DNA of 19,708 bases, taken from the NCBI GenBank assembly GCA_039181495.1, contig JBCDCP010000056.1:1-19708 (forward strand), in the 5' to 3' direction. The notes beneath the pieces are model-generated. The model saw only the letters and a program-made list of their open reading frames with translations, had not been told where the DNA came from and searched no databases. This DNA comes from JBCDCP01 sp039181495 (GTDB taxonomy: Bacteria > Pseudomonadota > Alphaproteobacteria > Rhizobiales > Tepidamorphaceae). Shown piece after piece: positions 7,375 to 15,491 of the stretch (position 1 is the stretch's first letter; each line of letters begins with the position of its first letter). The position numbers were made by a program, and so were the translations under genes.

Positions 7375-8187
7375 TTGCTAGCCTTGGGTCCAGCATGCGA
7401 ACTCGCAGGACCAGCTTCCATCTTGCCCAAATCCGTACCGCCCGAACTCGCTGGCATTGTTCCGGCGGCGTTGTTTCTCGATTTTGACGGAACAGTGGTT
7501 GAGTTCGCCGACCATCCAGAAGACATCGCACCGCCCATCAGTCTCGTCCCGTTGCTGGAAAAGTGGTCGGAGCAACTCGACGGCGCGCTGGCTATTGTCT
7601 CGGGCCGCGATATCGACAGCATCGACCGGTTTCTCTCGCCACTAAACCTGCCTATTGCCGGTGCTCATGGCATGGTGCGGCGCGGCGCAGATGGTGGTGT
7701 CACAAGTGCATTCGTGGATGAAAACGAACTCTCAATGATTGCCGAGAAACTCGAAAACTTTGCTGCCGGTCATGCCGGCTCACTGGTCGAGCGCAAGCGG
7801 CATTCAGTGGCCCTTCACTATCGCAAAGTGCCGTATCTTGCTGACGCTGCCGACCAATCGATGCTTGCGGCCTTACCGAAAGACAGTGCATTCGAGATTC
7901 TTCGTGGCAAGATGGTGGTCGAGGCACGAAGCAAAGAAGCTGGCAAAGGACGCGCCATTGCCGCCTTTCTCAGAGAGCCTCCGTTTGAGCACCGACGGCC
8001 CGTATTTGCCGGCGACGATGTTACCGATGAAGACGGTTTCGATGCAGTCAATCGCATGAAAGGCGTGTCCATCAAAGTTGGTGAGGGAATCACACGGGCG
8101 GAGTACAGACTGAGCAGCCCGGCGGATCTCCTGCGGTGGTTGTCCGAGGGTATCTCAATGCAAGAAGCGATGGTCGATCTGAGATGA
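7375..8187 (+). CDS. otsB: Trehalose-6-phosphate phosphatase
   Basis: This cytoplasmic HAD-superfamily enzyme dephosphorylates trehalose 6-phosphate to trehalose. Counting from the first TTG, motif I is LFLDFDGT (33-40) with nucleophile Asp36 and acid/base Asp38. Motif II is IVSGRD with Ser76, motif III Lys191 in AGKGRA, and motif IV GDDVTDED (213-220). All catalytic positions are present. There is no ATG start. The frame opens after a TGA at 7309, and the possible starts are TTG at 7375 or TTG at 7423, the latter better matching the usual short lead before motif I and having AGGA at 7407-7410. The product is 270 or 254 residues, close to normal. The stop overlaps the GH15 start as ATGA, so the two are translationally coupled. 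Confidence 0.92.
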   Translation: MLALGPACELAGPASILPKSVPPELAGIVPAALFLDFDGTVVEFADHPEDIAPPISLVPLLEKWSEQLDGALAIVSGRDIDSIDRFLSPLNLPIAGAHGMVRRGADGGVTSAFVDENELSMIAEKLENFAAGHAGSLVERKRHSVALHYRKVPYLADAADQSMLAALPKDSAFEILRGKMVVEARSKEAGKGRAIAAFLREPPFEHRRPVFAGDDVTDEDGFDAVNRMKGVSIKVGEGITRAEYRLSSPADLLRWLSEGISMQEAMVDLR

Positions 8188-9998
8188 TGCCGGCAGTCTC
8201 TGACCTCAATTTGGGAATGATCGGCAACTGCAGCTATGCCGCTCTCATCGACACGCGCGCCACGGTGGTGTGGTGCTGTCTGCCGCGTTTTGACAGTGAT
8301 GCGATCTTCAATGCTCTGATCAATGGCAGCCCCAATGGCGCGGCACCAGAAGATGGCCTGATGGCCATCGAACTAGAGGGTCTCAGCAGTTCCGAGCAGA
8401 GCTACCGGGACCATAGCGCGATCCTGCGGACGGTGCTGCACAGCCCCGATGGTTCAGTTGAGGTCATCGACTTTGCACCGCGGTTCTACTCAAAGGGACG
8501 GGCCTTCAGGCCACATACCCTTGTCCGTCGTATCCGACCGCTGTCGGGCAGCCCGCGCATCCGTATCAAGATCAGGCCCACATTCGCATACGGCCGAAAG
8601 CAGCCAACCCGTACCAGAGGGTCGAACCACATCCGGTTCATCTCTGATGAGGCCAGATTCAGGCTGACGACGGATGCTCCGGTCGACTACGTTCTTGATG
8701 AGACGACCTTTACACTCACTGAACCGGCTAATCTCATTTTTGGACCTGATGAAAGCCTAAGCGATAGTCCACATGCTATTGCTGAGAGCTTCGATCTCGA
8801 AACACAGCGCTACTGGCGCAACTGGTCGCGCCGGTTGGCGCTTCCGCTTGAATGGCAGGACGCAGTCATTCGTGCTGCGATCACGCTGAAACTGTGCTCC
8901 TACGAGGAAACCGGCGCCATCATTGCTGCCGTAACCACGTCGATTCCGGAAGCACCAGGCTCGGGCCGCAACTGGGACTATCGCTTCTGCTGGATACGTG
9001 ATGCGTTCTTCGTTGTTCGTGCACTGAACAGCCTCGCCGCAATCCGATCGATGGAAAACTACTTTGGCTGGATGATGAATGTCATCGCCAATGCGGGTCT
9101 GTCGCCCGAGAATGGACGCATCCAGCCTGTCCTGGGCATTGGCCTCGAGACCGAATTGATGGAACAACAGATCGGGACACTGTCGGGTTACCGCGGGATG
9201 AGGCCAGTGCGGGTCGGCAATCAGGCCCATGAACACGAGCAGTTCGATGTCTATGGCAATGTGGTTCTCGGTGCAGCGCAGGCCTTCATGGACCGCCGCA
9301 TGGCCAGAATGGCAGGGATCACGGAGTTCGAACGTCTGGAACATGCCGGGACCCACGCTCTCAAGCTCTATGACCAGCCTGATGCCGGCATGTGGGAACT
9401 GCGCTCCAGATCGCGAGTTCACACCTCTTCGAGCCTGATGTGCTGGGCAGCCTGCGATCGCCTTGCAAAGATCGCACAGGCGCTGGGTTTGCCCGAACGG
9501 GCCCGCTTCTGGGCGGAGCATGCCAAGAAAATTCGGGCTGAAATCCTAGAGCGTTGCTGGTCCGGCAAACGCAACGCCTTTGTCGAGAGTTTTGATGGCG
9601 AGAAGCTCGACGCCAGCGTCTTGCTGATGGCGGAGGTCGGCTTCATCGACCCGATGGATCCGCGTTTTGTCTCCACCGTCGAGCGGATTTCCGAGGTGCT
9701 TGGCGATGGTGTGCACGTCAAACGCTACGAGGATGCCGATGATTTCGGCCATGCCGAGATGGGCTTCAATATCTGTGCCTTCTGGCGGCTCGACGCGTTG
9801 GCCCGCATCGGACGTCAAGAGGAAGCACGCGAGGTCTTCGAGGAGCTGCTAGCCTATCGAAATCCGGTTGGGCTGATGTCAGAGGATACAGATACAAAGA
9901 CGGGTGAATTGTGGGGCAATTTCCCACAGACCTATTCCATGGTCGGGATTATCAATTCAGCCATGCGGCTGTCACGCCCATGGGAATCGGTTGTTTGA
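8184..9998 (+). CDS. Glycoside hydrolase family 15 protein (glucoamylase/trehalase-like)
   Basis: This 604-residue cytoplasmic protein matches the bacterial GH15 pattern of an N-terminal beta-sandwich followed by an (alpha/alpha)6 barrel. Hallmarks are RNWDYRFCWIRD (262-273), the MWEL segment with the likely general acid Glu405, and TGELWGNFPQTYS (573-585) with the likely general base Glu575. There is no signal peptide, so its substrate is intracellular. GH15 includes glucoamylases, glucodextranases and the trehalases known from mycobacteria. Sitting between otsB and otsA, it may hydrolyse trehalose or a related glucoside, but sequence alone does not settle this. The frame extends 16 codons further upstream; the ATG at 8184, overlapping the otsB stop, is preferred because MMPAVSDLNLGMIGN is the usual family opening. 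Confidence 0.92.
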   Translation: MMPAVSDLNLGMIGNCSYAALIDTRATVVWCCLPRFDSDAIFNALINGSPNGAAPEDGLMAIELEGLSSSEQSYRDHSAILRTVLHSPDGSVEVIDFAPRFYSKGRAFRPHTLVRRIRPLSGSPRIRIKIRPTFAYGRKQPTRTRGSNHIRFISDEARFRLTTDAPVDYVLDETTFTLTEPANLIFGPDESLSDSPHAIAESFDLETQRYWRNWSRRLALPLEWQDAVIRAAITLKLCSYEETGAIIAAVTTSIPEAPGSGRNWDYRFCWIRDAFFVVRALNSLAAIRSMENYFGWMMNVIANAGLSPENGRIQPVLGIGLETELMEQQIGTLSGYRGMRPVRVGNQAHEHEQFDVYGNVVLGAAQAFMDRRMARMAGITEFERLEHAGTHALKLYDQPDAGMWELRSRSRVHTSSSLMCWAACDRLAKIAQALGLPERARFWAEHAKKIRAEILERCWSGKRNAFVESFDGEKLDASVLLMAEVGFIDPMDPRFVSTVERISEVLGDGVHVKRYEDADDFGHAEMGFNICAFWRLDALARIGRQEEAREVFEELLAYRNPVGLMSEDTDTKTGELWGNFPQTYSMVGIINSAMRLSRPWESVV

Positions 9999-10010
9999 AC
10001 GGAGCTAATC

Positions 10011-11399
10011 TTGAGCCGGCTTGTCGTCATATCGAACCGGGTTGCCGACCTTTCGCGCAATGCCGCCCAGTCGGGTGGATTGGCGGTCGCGCTTGGTGAT
10101 GCGCTGGCTGAAGATGGCGGCCTATGGTTTGGTTGGGATGGGTCGGTCAGTGACGAACAGTCTGCACGGCAGATCAAGATCACAGAGTACGACAACGTCG
10201 CCACCGCGACGGTGCCGCTCACCGAGGCTGAACACGATTCCTATTACAACGGTATGTCCAACAGCGTGCTATGGCCGATCCTGCACTACCGTCTGGACCT
10301 CGCTCGCCTTGATGCAGGCTATCTCCAAGGGTATCGGCGGTTGAATGGCCGCTTCGCCGACGAAGTCATCCAGCTACTCGAGCCCGACGACACGATCTGG
10401 GTGCACGACTACCATCTGTTTCCTCTCGGCTCTGAGCTACGCACCCGCGGTTGCGGTCAACCGATCGGGTTCTTCCTCCACATTCCGTTTCCACCGCCGG
10501 AGATGTTCATTGCCCTGCCGGGACATGACTGGCTAATCCGTTCGATCTTCTCTTATGACGTCGTCGGCTTTCAGACGAAGACGGATGTGGCCAATTTCCA
10601 GCGTTATGTGATCGAGAATTGCGATGGCGTGCTCGATGCCAACGACAGGATCAAGGCGTTCGGACGCACCATCCGCGCTCGCGCCTTCCCGATCGGGATC
10701 GATGTCGATGCCTTTCGTGAGATGGCCGAAGCGCCGCATGCGAGCGAAGTGATACGGCAGATGCAGCGCCGTTCGGTACCGGTCACTCAGATCATCGGTG
10801 TCGACCGTCTCGACTATTCGAAAGGGCTGCCGGAGCGGTTCAAGGCGTTTGAGCTGTTGCTCGAAACCTATCCCGAGAACCGCAGCCGGGTCACCATGAT
10901 GCAGATCGCACCGCCGACCCGCGAGGATGTCGACGCCTATAGCGACATCCGCGAGGAACTCGAACGCCTGTCTGGCGCCATCAATGGCGCCTATGCCGAC
11001 TTTAACTGGACGCCGATCCGGTACATCCACCGCAACATTCCGCGCGCCACGCTGGCCGGACTGTTGCGCGGATCCATGGTTGGGCTGGTGACGCCGTTGC
11101 GCGATGGCATGAATCTGGTGGCCAAGGAGTACGTCGCCGCTCAGCCGGACGATAATCCCGGTGTACTGGTACTTTCAAAATTTGCCGGCGCAGCGGAAGA
11201 GATGGAAGAAGCGCTGCAGGTCAATCCACTCGACATTCAGGACGTGACGTTCGCTATTCAACGCGCGATCACCATGCCGCAAGAAGAACGCTGCGAGCGG
11301 CACGCAGCGCTTCTCAAGCGCATCCGCAAGGGTGACGTGACCGCCTGGCGACGGGACTTCCTGTCCGCACTCCGCGCCAGTGGGCAGCAGGCGGCCTGA
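10011..11399 (+). CDS. otsA: Trehalose-6-phosphate synthase
   Basis: This cytoplasmic GT20 glycosyltransferase joins glucose from UDP-glucose (or another NDP-glucose) to glucose 6-phosphate. The 462 residues match the normal single-domain length. Conserved segments are SGGLAVAL (21-28), YYNGMSNSVLWP (78-89), WVHDYHLFPL (130-139), FFLHIPFPPPE (154-164), GVDRLDYSKGLPERF (263-277) with donor-phosphate residues Arg266 and Lys271, and TPLRDGMNLVAKEY (361-374) with Glu373. These correspond to the catalytic residues of the E. coli enzyme. The start is TTG at 10011, supported by GGAG at 10001-10004 and by the family opening MSRLVVISNR. There is a 12-base gap from GH15, and the stop overlaps the glk start as TGATG. 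Confidence 0.97.
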   Translation: MSRLVVISNRVADLSRNAAQSGGLAVALGDALAEDGGLWFGWDGSVSDEQSARQIKITEYDNVATATVPLTEAEHDSYYNGMSNSVLWPILHYRLDLARLDAGYLQGYRRLNGRFADEVIQLLEPDDTIWVHDYHLFPLGSELRTRGCGQPIGFFLHIPFPPPEMFIALPGHDWLIRSIFSYDVVGFQTKTDVANFQRYVIENCDGVLDANDRIKAFGRTIRARAFPIGIDVDAFREMAEAPHASEVIRQMQRRSVPVTQIIGVDRLDYSKGLPERFKAFELLLETYPENRSRVTMMQIAPPTREDVDAYSDIREELERLSGAINGAYADFNWTPIRYIHRNIPRATLAGLLRGSMVGLVTPLRDGMNLVAKEYVAAQPDDNPGVLVLSKFAGAAEEMEEALQVNPLDIQDVTFAIQRAITMPQEERCERHAALLKRIRKGDVTAWRRDFLSALRASGQQAA

Positions 11400-12337
11400 T
11401 GGTGGGAGACGTTGAAGGACGGCTCGTGTGCGATCTGGGCGGTACCAACATTCGCATCGCATTGGCGCGCGGGACCAGTCTTTCTCACCGATGGTCGACG
11501 CCGATCACGGCGCATTCCTCCTTCGAGGCGGCGCTGGCCAGTTATCTGAGCAAGATGCAGCCTGGTGCCATCTCCGAAATAGCCATCGGTGCTGCCGGAC
11601 CGATCGATGGCAAGAGCGTTCAGCTCACAAACGCACCCTGGATATTTGAAACATCAAATATCTCCGCCGCCTTAGGCGGTATTGATGTTTTATGCTTCAA
11701 TGACCTTCAGCCTGTCGCGCGCTCAATTGCGGCTCTGAAAGGCGATGAGCTTGAAACGCTCAGTTCCGGAGCGCCGGGGTCAACTGCGCAACTCGCCGTA
11801 AACGTGGGAACCGGATTTGGTGCTGCGGTGCTGCATCGGAACGGCGATGAACTTCACGCCGCTGCCACTGAGGCCGGCCACATGGCGCTGCCAGCAATCA
11901 TTGCAAGCAAGACACCCCAACCGAACAAGCCCGATCTGACCATTGAGGACCTGCTCTCGGGCAATGGCGTTGAACAGCTCTATCGTCATCTGTCGAGCGT
12001 CAGCCATGTCTCGATGCACGCGCAAAGTGCCGATACCATCACCTGTCCGGCAGACATCTTTGCCGCTGTCGAAAACGACGCGGTTGCGAGGCAGACAGCG
12101 GATGCCTTTGGATTTGCGCTCGGTGTCGCATTGCGTGATCTCATTCTGGCCCACGCCGCGTGGGGCGGCGTCTATCTTTATGGCAGCGTGATCAAAGGGT
12201 GGATCGAGACGGGCCAGACCGAAACCCTGATTGATGGCCTCAGCGCGATAGATGCCATGGATGACCGGGTGTCGAAAGTACCGGTTCACAGGATTGTCCG
12301 AGACGATGCAGCGTTGTTGGGCCTCGCGTTGATGTAG
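11399..12337 (+). CDS. glk: Glucokinase, Glk family (hexokinase-type)
   Basis: This cytoplasmic kinase would phosphorylate glucose to glucose 6-phosphate with ATP. The 312 residues fit the bacterial Glk family. Visible are the phosphate-1 motif CDLGGTN (11-17), AAGPIDG (65-71), the catalytic Asp102 in FNDLQPVA, phosphate-2 VNVGTGFGAA (134-143), the sugar-binding Glu158 and His161 in EAGH, LLSGNG (185-190), and the adenosine-site WGGVYLYGS (255-263). FNDLQ and VYLYGS differ from the more usual NDFEA and VYIAGG, so activity on another hexose is possible. The start overlaps the otsA stop by one base. It would convert glucose released by GH15 into the OtsA acceptor substrate. Codons around 11641-11700 are unusually AT-rich. 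Confidence 0.85.
   Translation: MVGDVEGRLVCDLGGTNIRIALARGTSLSHRWSTPITAHSSFEAALASYLSKMQPGAISEIAIGAAGPIDGKSVQLTNAPWIFETSNISAALGGIDVLCFNDLQPVARSIAALKGDELETLSSGAPGSTAQLAVNVGTGFGAAVLHRNGDELHAAATEAGHMALPAIIASKTPQPNKPDLTIEDLLSGNGVEQLYRHLSSVSHVSMHAQSADTITCPADIFAAVENDAVARQTADAFGFALGVALRDLILAHAAWGGVYLYGSVIKGWIETGQTETLIDGLSAIDAMDDRVSKVPVHRIVRDDAALLGLALM
11641..11692 (+). repeat. Overlapping inverted repeats (alternative hairpins) inside glk
   Basis: Three inverted repeats lie in a 50-base AT-rich patch of the glk coding region. IR1 is GATATTTG (11641-11648) with CAAATATC (11655-11662). IR2 is CCGCC (11664-11668, or again 11667-11671) with GGCGG (11675-11679). IR3 is AAACATCAA (11649-11657) with TTGATGTTT (11682-11690), and it encloses IR2. 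IR1 and IR3 share bases 11655-11657 and cannot both form. IR3 plus IR2 is followed by TTTTATG, giving a terminator-like shape. The repeats are seen directly; any regulatory role is inference. Confidence 0.45.
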
Positions 12338-12351
12338 CTTGCGGAGCAAGC
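12337..12351 (+). terminator. Short hairpin after glk
   Basis: GCTTGC (12337-12342) and GCAAGC (12346-12351) form a 6-bp stem with a three-base loop directly after the glk stop. There is no T-run behind it, so it is a weak terminator candidate or an RNA-processing hairpin at the boundary between the trehalose and thiolase groups. The remaining bases to the thiolase start hold only its ribosome binding site. Confidence 0.25.
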
Positions 12352-12399
12352 AATTACGCGCCACATCTGGATCACCGTGTTTCTTTGGGAGGACGACGC

Positions 12400-13569
12400 A
12401 TGACCGCCTGCATCGTGGGTTGGGCGCATAGCCCGTTTGGCAAACACACCGACTCAACGGTCGAAGACCTCGTTGTCACCGTCGCGCAGGAGTGCCTGGC
12501 GGATGCAGGCCTCGGCCCGGAAGATGTCGATGAGATTGTGCTGGGCCACTTCAATGCCGGCTTCTCGGCGCAGGACTTTACCGCCTCGCTGGTCCTGCAG
12601 GCAGACGACCGCCTGCGGTTCAAACCTGCGACGCGGGTTGAGAACGCCTGCGCAACCGGGTCGGCCGCGGTGCATCAGGCCGTCAAATCGATCCGCGCTG
12701 GCGTTTCACGCATCGTTTTGGTGGTCGGTGTGGAACAGATGACCACGACGCCCGGGCCGCAGATTGGTGAAAACCTACTGAAGGCTTCCTACTTGCGCGA
12801 GGAAGCCGGCATCGAAGGCGGATTTGCCGGCGTCTTTGGCCAGATCGCTGACAGCTACTTCCAACGCCATGGCGATCAGTCAGATGCTTTGGCGAGGATT
12901 GCGGCCAAGAACCATCGCAACGGGGTTAACAACCCCTACGCCCAGATGCGCAAGGATCTGGGGTATGAGTTCTGCCGGACGGAGAGCGACAAGAACCCGC
13001 GTGTTGCCGGCCCTCTGAAACGCACGGACTGCTCCCTAGTGTCCGATGGTGCGGCAGCGCTGGTCATTGCAGACACGCAAACGGCCTTGCGCATGAACAA
13101 GGCCATCGCGTTCCGCAGTCTCGCACACAAACAGGACTTTCTGCCGATGTCCAAACGGGACATTCTCAAGTTCGAGGGTTGTGCCGAGGCCTGGCGTTCG
13201 GCCCTGGCCGATGCCGGTATCACGCTGGATGATCTGTCGTTTGTCGAAACCCATGACTGTTTCACGATCGCCGAGTTGATCGAATATGAGGCGATGGGTC
13301 TTACCCTGGAAGGCAAGGGCCATATTGCGCTGGATGAAGGCTGGGTCGAGCGCGACGGCAAACTGCCGGTCAATCTGTCAGGTGGCCTAAAGGCCAAGGG
13401 GCACCCGATCGGCGCGACCGGGGTTTCCATGCACGCGCTGACCGCCATGCAGCTCAACGGCTCGGCACCACATGGCATGCAGCTCGCAGATGCCAGGCTT
13501 GGCGGCATATTCAATATGGGCGGTGCGGCCGTCGCAAACTACGTATCGGTACTCGAGCCAATAAAATAG
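12400..13569 (+). CDS. SCP2-type thiolase (acetyl-CoA acetyltransferase-like)
   Basis: This cytoplasmic thiolase-fold enzyme has 389 residues. The nucleophile is Cys84 in ENACATGSAA (81-90). The HDCF motif (285-288) and HPIGATG (335-341) complete the active site. The C-terminal segment reads FNMGGAA in place of the CxG motif of classical thiolases, which is typical of SCP2-type thiolases that use the HDCF Cys as proton donor. Expected chemistry is CoA-dependent cleavage of a 3-ketoacyl-CoA or the reverse condensation. The ATG at 12400 has GGGAGGA at 12388-12394 and is preferred over a TTG five codons upstream. A CoA ligase and an SDR lie downstream, which fits a carboxylic-acid catabolic pathway. 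No separate DUF35/OB-fold partner gene is present, unlike in some SCP2-thiolase operons. Confidence 0.88.
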   Translation: MTACIVGWAHSPFGKHTDSTVEDLVVTVAQECLADAGLGPEDVDEIVLGHFNAGFSAQDFTASLVLQADDRLRFKPATRVENACATGSAAVHQAVKSIRAGVSRIVLVVGVEQMTTTPGPQIGENLLKASYLREEAGIEGGFAGVFGQIADSYFQRHGDQSDALARIAAKNHRNGVNNPYAQMRKDLGYEFCRTESDKNPRVAGPLKRTDCSLVSDGAAALVIADTQTALRMNKAIAFRSLAHKQDFLPMSKRDILKFEGCAEAWRSALADAGITLDDLSFVETHDCFTIAELIEYEAMGLTLEGKGHIALDEGWVERDGKLPVNLSGGLKAKGHPIGATGVSMHALTAMQLNGSAPHGMQLADARLGGIFNMGGAAVANYVSVLEPIK

Positions 13570-13582
13570 GCCGGCTATTTTT
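13563..13582 (+). terminator. Weak hairpin plus T-run at the thiolase stop codon
   Basis: AAAATAG (13563-13569, including the thiolase stop) pairs with CTATTTT (13575-13581) around the loop GCCGG, followed by one more T. The layout is that of a Rho-independent terminator, but the stem is mostly A-T, so termination would be partial at best. It could lower expression of the downstream TfoX_N and ligase genes relative to the thiolase. Confidence 0.3.
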
Positions 13583-13595
13583 CAGAAATTTCGCA

Positions 13596-13967
13596 ATGGC
13601 TGTTGATCCCGGATTTCGTGATTTCGTGCAGGACCAACTGTCCGGACTCGGGCCTGTCTCGGTCCGACCGATGTTCGGCGGTGCGGGTGTCTACGCTGAT
13701 GGTGTGATGTTCGGTCTGATTGCCTTCGACACGCTGTACTTCAAGGGTGATGAAACAATCGCTGCGAGGTTCGAGCAGGAGGGCTGCGCGCCATTCACCT
13801 ATGAGGGCAAAGGCAGGCCAGTGAAGATGTCGTACTGGCAGGTGCCAGAACGGCTTTTTGAAGACCCTGACGACATGCTCGATTGGGCGCACCAAGCCTT
13901 GGCGATTGCGCGTCGATCCAAGGCGGAACAATCTGGCCGCTCGCGGACAAAAAGAGCCAGCTTATGA
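13596..13967 (+). CDS. Stand-alone TfoX/Sxy N-terminal domain protein
   Basis: This 123-residue protein matches the TfoX N-terminal domain. The recognisable features are SVRPMFGGAGVYADGVMFGLI (about 21-41), LYFKGDE (47-53), and a segment with FTYEGKGRPVKMSYWQVPE (67-85). The TfoX C-terminal helix-hairpin domain is absent and replaced by a short basic tail (RRSKAEQSGRSRTKR). TfoX/Sxy is a competence co-activator in gammaproteobacteria, but single-domain versions in alphaproteobacteria have no established role. The gene starts 26 bases after the thiolase and its stop overlaps the ligase start as ATGA, so it is translationally coupled to a catabolic enzyme. That placement is unusual for a competence factor and may be only positional. 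Confidence 0.85.
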   Translation: MAVDPGFRDFVQDQLSGLGPVSVRPMFGGAGVYADGVMFGLIAFDTLYFKGDETIAARFEQEGCAPFTYEGKGRPVKMSYWQVPERLFEDPDDMLDWAHQALAIARRSKAEQSGRSRTKRASL

Positions 13968-15478
13968 ATCTCGCATCCTGGCTCGGACGGGCTGCGAGAG
14001 CCTACCCATCCGCACCCGCTATCGCCAAGGGCGACACGGTCGTTGCCGACTACAGGACATTCGGCGAATGCGCCGCTCGCATCGCAGCCGCACTCGCTTC
14101 GCTCGGGCTTGGGCGGGGCGATCGCGTTGGCATCGCCGCCAAGAACTGTGTCGAATACCTCCATATGCTCTATGGGATCTGGTGGGGCGGATATGCGGCT
14201 GTACCGATAAATGCCAAGCTGCATGGCGCTGAGATCGGCTGGATACTGGATAACTCGGGAACGCGCGTGCTGTTTGCCGACAGTTCATGCGCGAATGCGG
14301 TATCCGAGCATATGCCCAATCGCCTTGAGCGCGTCATCGAAATCGGCTCGCGAGAGTACCAAGCTCTGACCGCATCGGAGGCGGTGCCACTCACCCGGCA
14401 GGCGCCCGATGATCTCGCCTGGCTGTTCTATACGTCAGGCACCACCGGCCGGCCCAAAGGTGCGATGCTGACTCACCGCAATCTCGTGGCTGCGAGTTTC
14501 GGCTATCTCACTGATGTCGATCCTTGTGTTGCGGGAAACGGTCTTCTGCATGCTGCACCGATGAGCCATGGCTCCGGCATCTACATCATGGGCACCGTGG
14601 CGCAGCTCGGCGTGAACATCGTCCCCGACTCCGGCGGTTTCGAACCCGATGAGATCTTTGGACTGTTCAATATCCAACCACGGACCTCGATGTTCGCCGC
14701 CCCGACCATGATCAAGCGTCTCGTCGATCACGGTGCGGACACGCCGCGCGACGTCCGCACGATCATGTGGGGCGGCGCACCGATGCATGTGGCAGATACA
14801 ATTCGCGCGCTGGACCGCTTCGGACCGGTGTTTGCCCAGATTTTCGGACAGGGCGAAAGCCCGATGACGGGAACTGTCCTTTCAAAGGCCGATATCGCTA
14901 ATCGCGACCATCCGCGCTGGCGTGAGAAACTGGCGACAGCTGGCATCGCCAATACGGCTGTCGATGTCCGCATCGGCGGCCCAACCGACGAAACGCTGCC
15001 GCATGGCGAGGTGGGCGAAATCCTCATCCGCGGTGACGCTGTTATGCCCGGCTACTGGCAGAACCCCGAGGCAACCTTCGCAGCTCTCAAAGGGGGCTGG
15101 TTGCACACCGGCGATGTCGGGTCGATGGACGAAGATGGATATGTCTCGCTCAAAGACCGCTCCAAGGATGTGATTATCTCAGGCGGATCGAACATCTACC
15201 CGCGCGAGGTTGAAGAAGTCCTTTTGCGTCATGAAGGCGTGCGCGAGGTCTCGGTGATCGGTAGGGCTGACGCTGAATGGGGCGAGATTGTCGTGGCCTA
15301 TGTGGCCGGGGATGAGTCTTCCGCAACGCCGCAGGCACTCGACGCCCTTTGCCTTGAGAGCATTGCCCGGTTCAAGCGGCCCAAACACTATGTGTTTGTC
15401 GAGGCACTGCCGAAGAACAACTACGGCAAGATCCTCAAGACGAAGCTGCGCGAGACAGATTCTCAAAATCCGGAATGA
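13964..15478 (+). CDS. Acyl-CoA synthetase / AMP-dependent ligase (ANL superfamily)
   Basis: This cytoplasmic enzyme activates a carboxylic acid with ATP to an acyl-adenylate and then an acyl-CoA. The 504 residues match a medium-chain, cyclohexanecarboxylate- or feruloyl-type CoA ligase. Motifs are the P-loop YTSGTTGRPKG (156-166), GQGE (296-299), the adenosine-binding TGD with Asp384, the hinge DRSKD (398-402), and catalytic Lys489 in NYGKI. The frame is open 27 codons upstream inside the TfoX_N gene. The ATG at 13964, overlapping the TfoX_N stop, is preferred because MNLASWLGRAARAYP is the usual family opening. GQGE in place of the common YGxTE occurs in some aromatic and alicyclic acid ligases. 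The substrate cannot be fixed. The SDR follows 13 bases later. Confidence 0.93.
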   Translation: MNLASWLGRAARAYPSAPAIAKGDTVVADYRTFGECAARIAAALASLGLGRGDRVGIAAKNCVEYLHMLYGIWWGGYAAVPINAKLHGAEIGWILDNSGTRVLFADSSCANAVSEHMPNRLERVIEIGSREYQALTASEAVPLTRQAPDDLAWLFYTSGTTGRPKGAMLTHRNLVAASFGYLTDVDPCVAGNGLLHAAPMSHGSGIYIMGTVAQLGVNIVPDSGGFEPDEIFGLFNIQPRTSMFAAPTMIKRLVDHGADTPRDVRTIMWGGAPMHVADTIRALDRFGPVFAQIFGQGESPMTGTVLSKADIANRDHPRWREKLATAGIANTAVDVRIGGPTDETLPHGEVGEILIRGDAVMPGYWQNPEATFAALKGGWLHTGDVGSMDEDGYVSLKDRSKDVIISGGSNIYPREVEEVLLRHEGVREVSVIGRADAEWGEIVVAYVAGDESSATPQALDALCLESIARFKRPKHYVFVEALPKNNYGKILKTKLRETDSQNPE

Positions 15479-15491
15479 GGAGATCCATCGC

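Noticed and set aside
8757..9521. Minus-strand frame of 254 codons inside the GH15 gene
   Set aside because: It is a shadow of the GH15 coding sequence, which has complete family motifs. The antisense product is Arg/His/Cys-rich with no domain.
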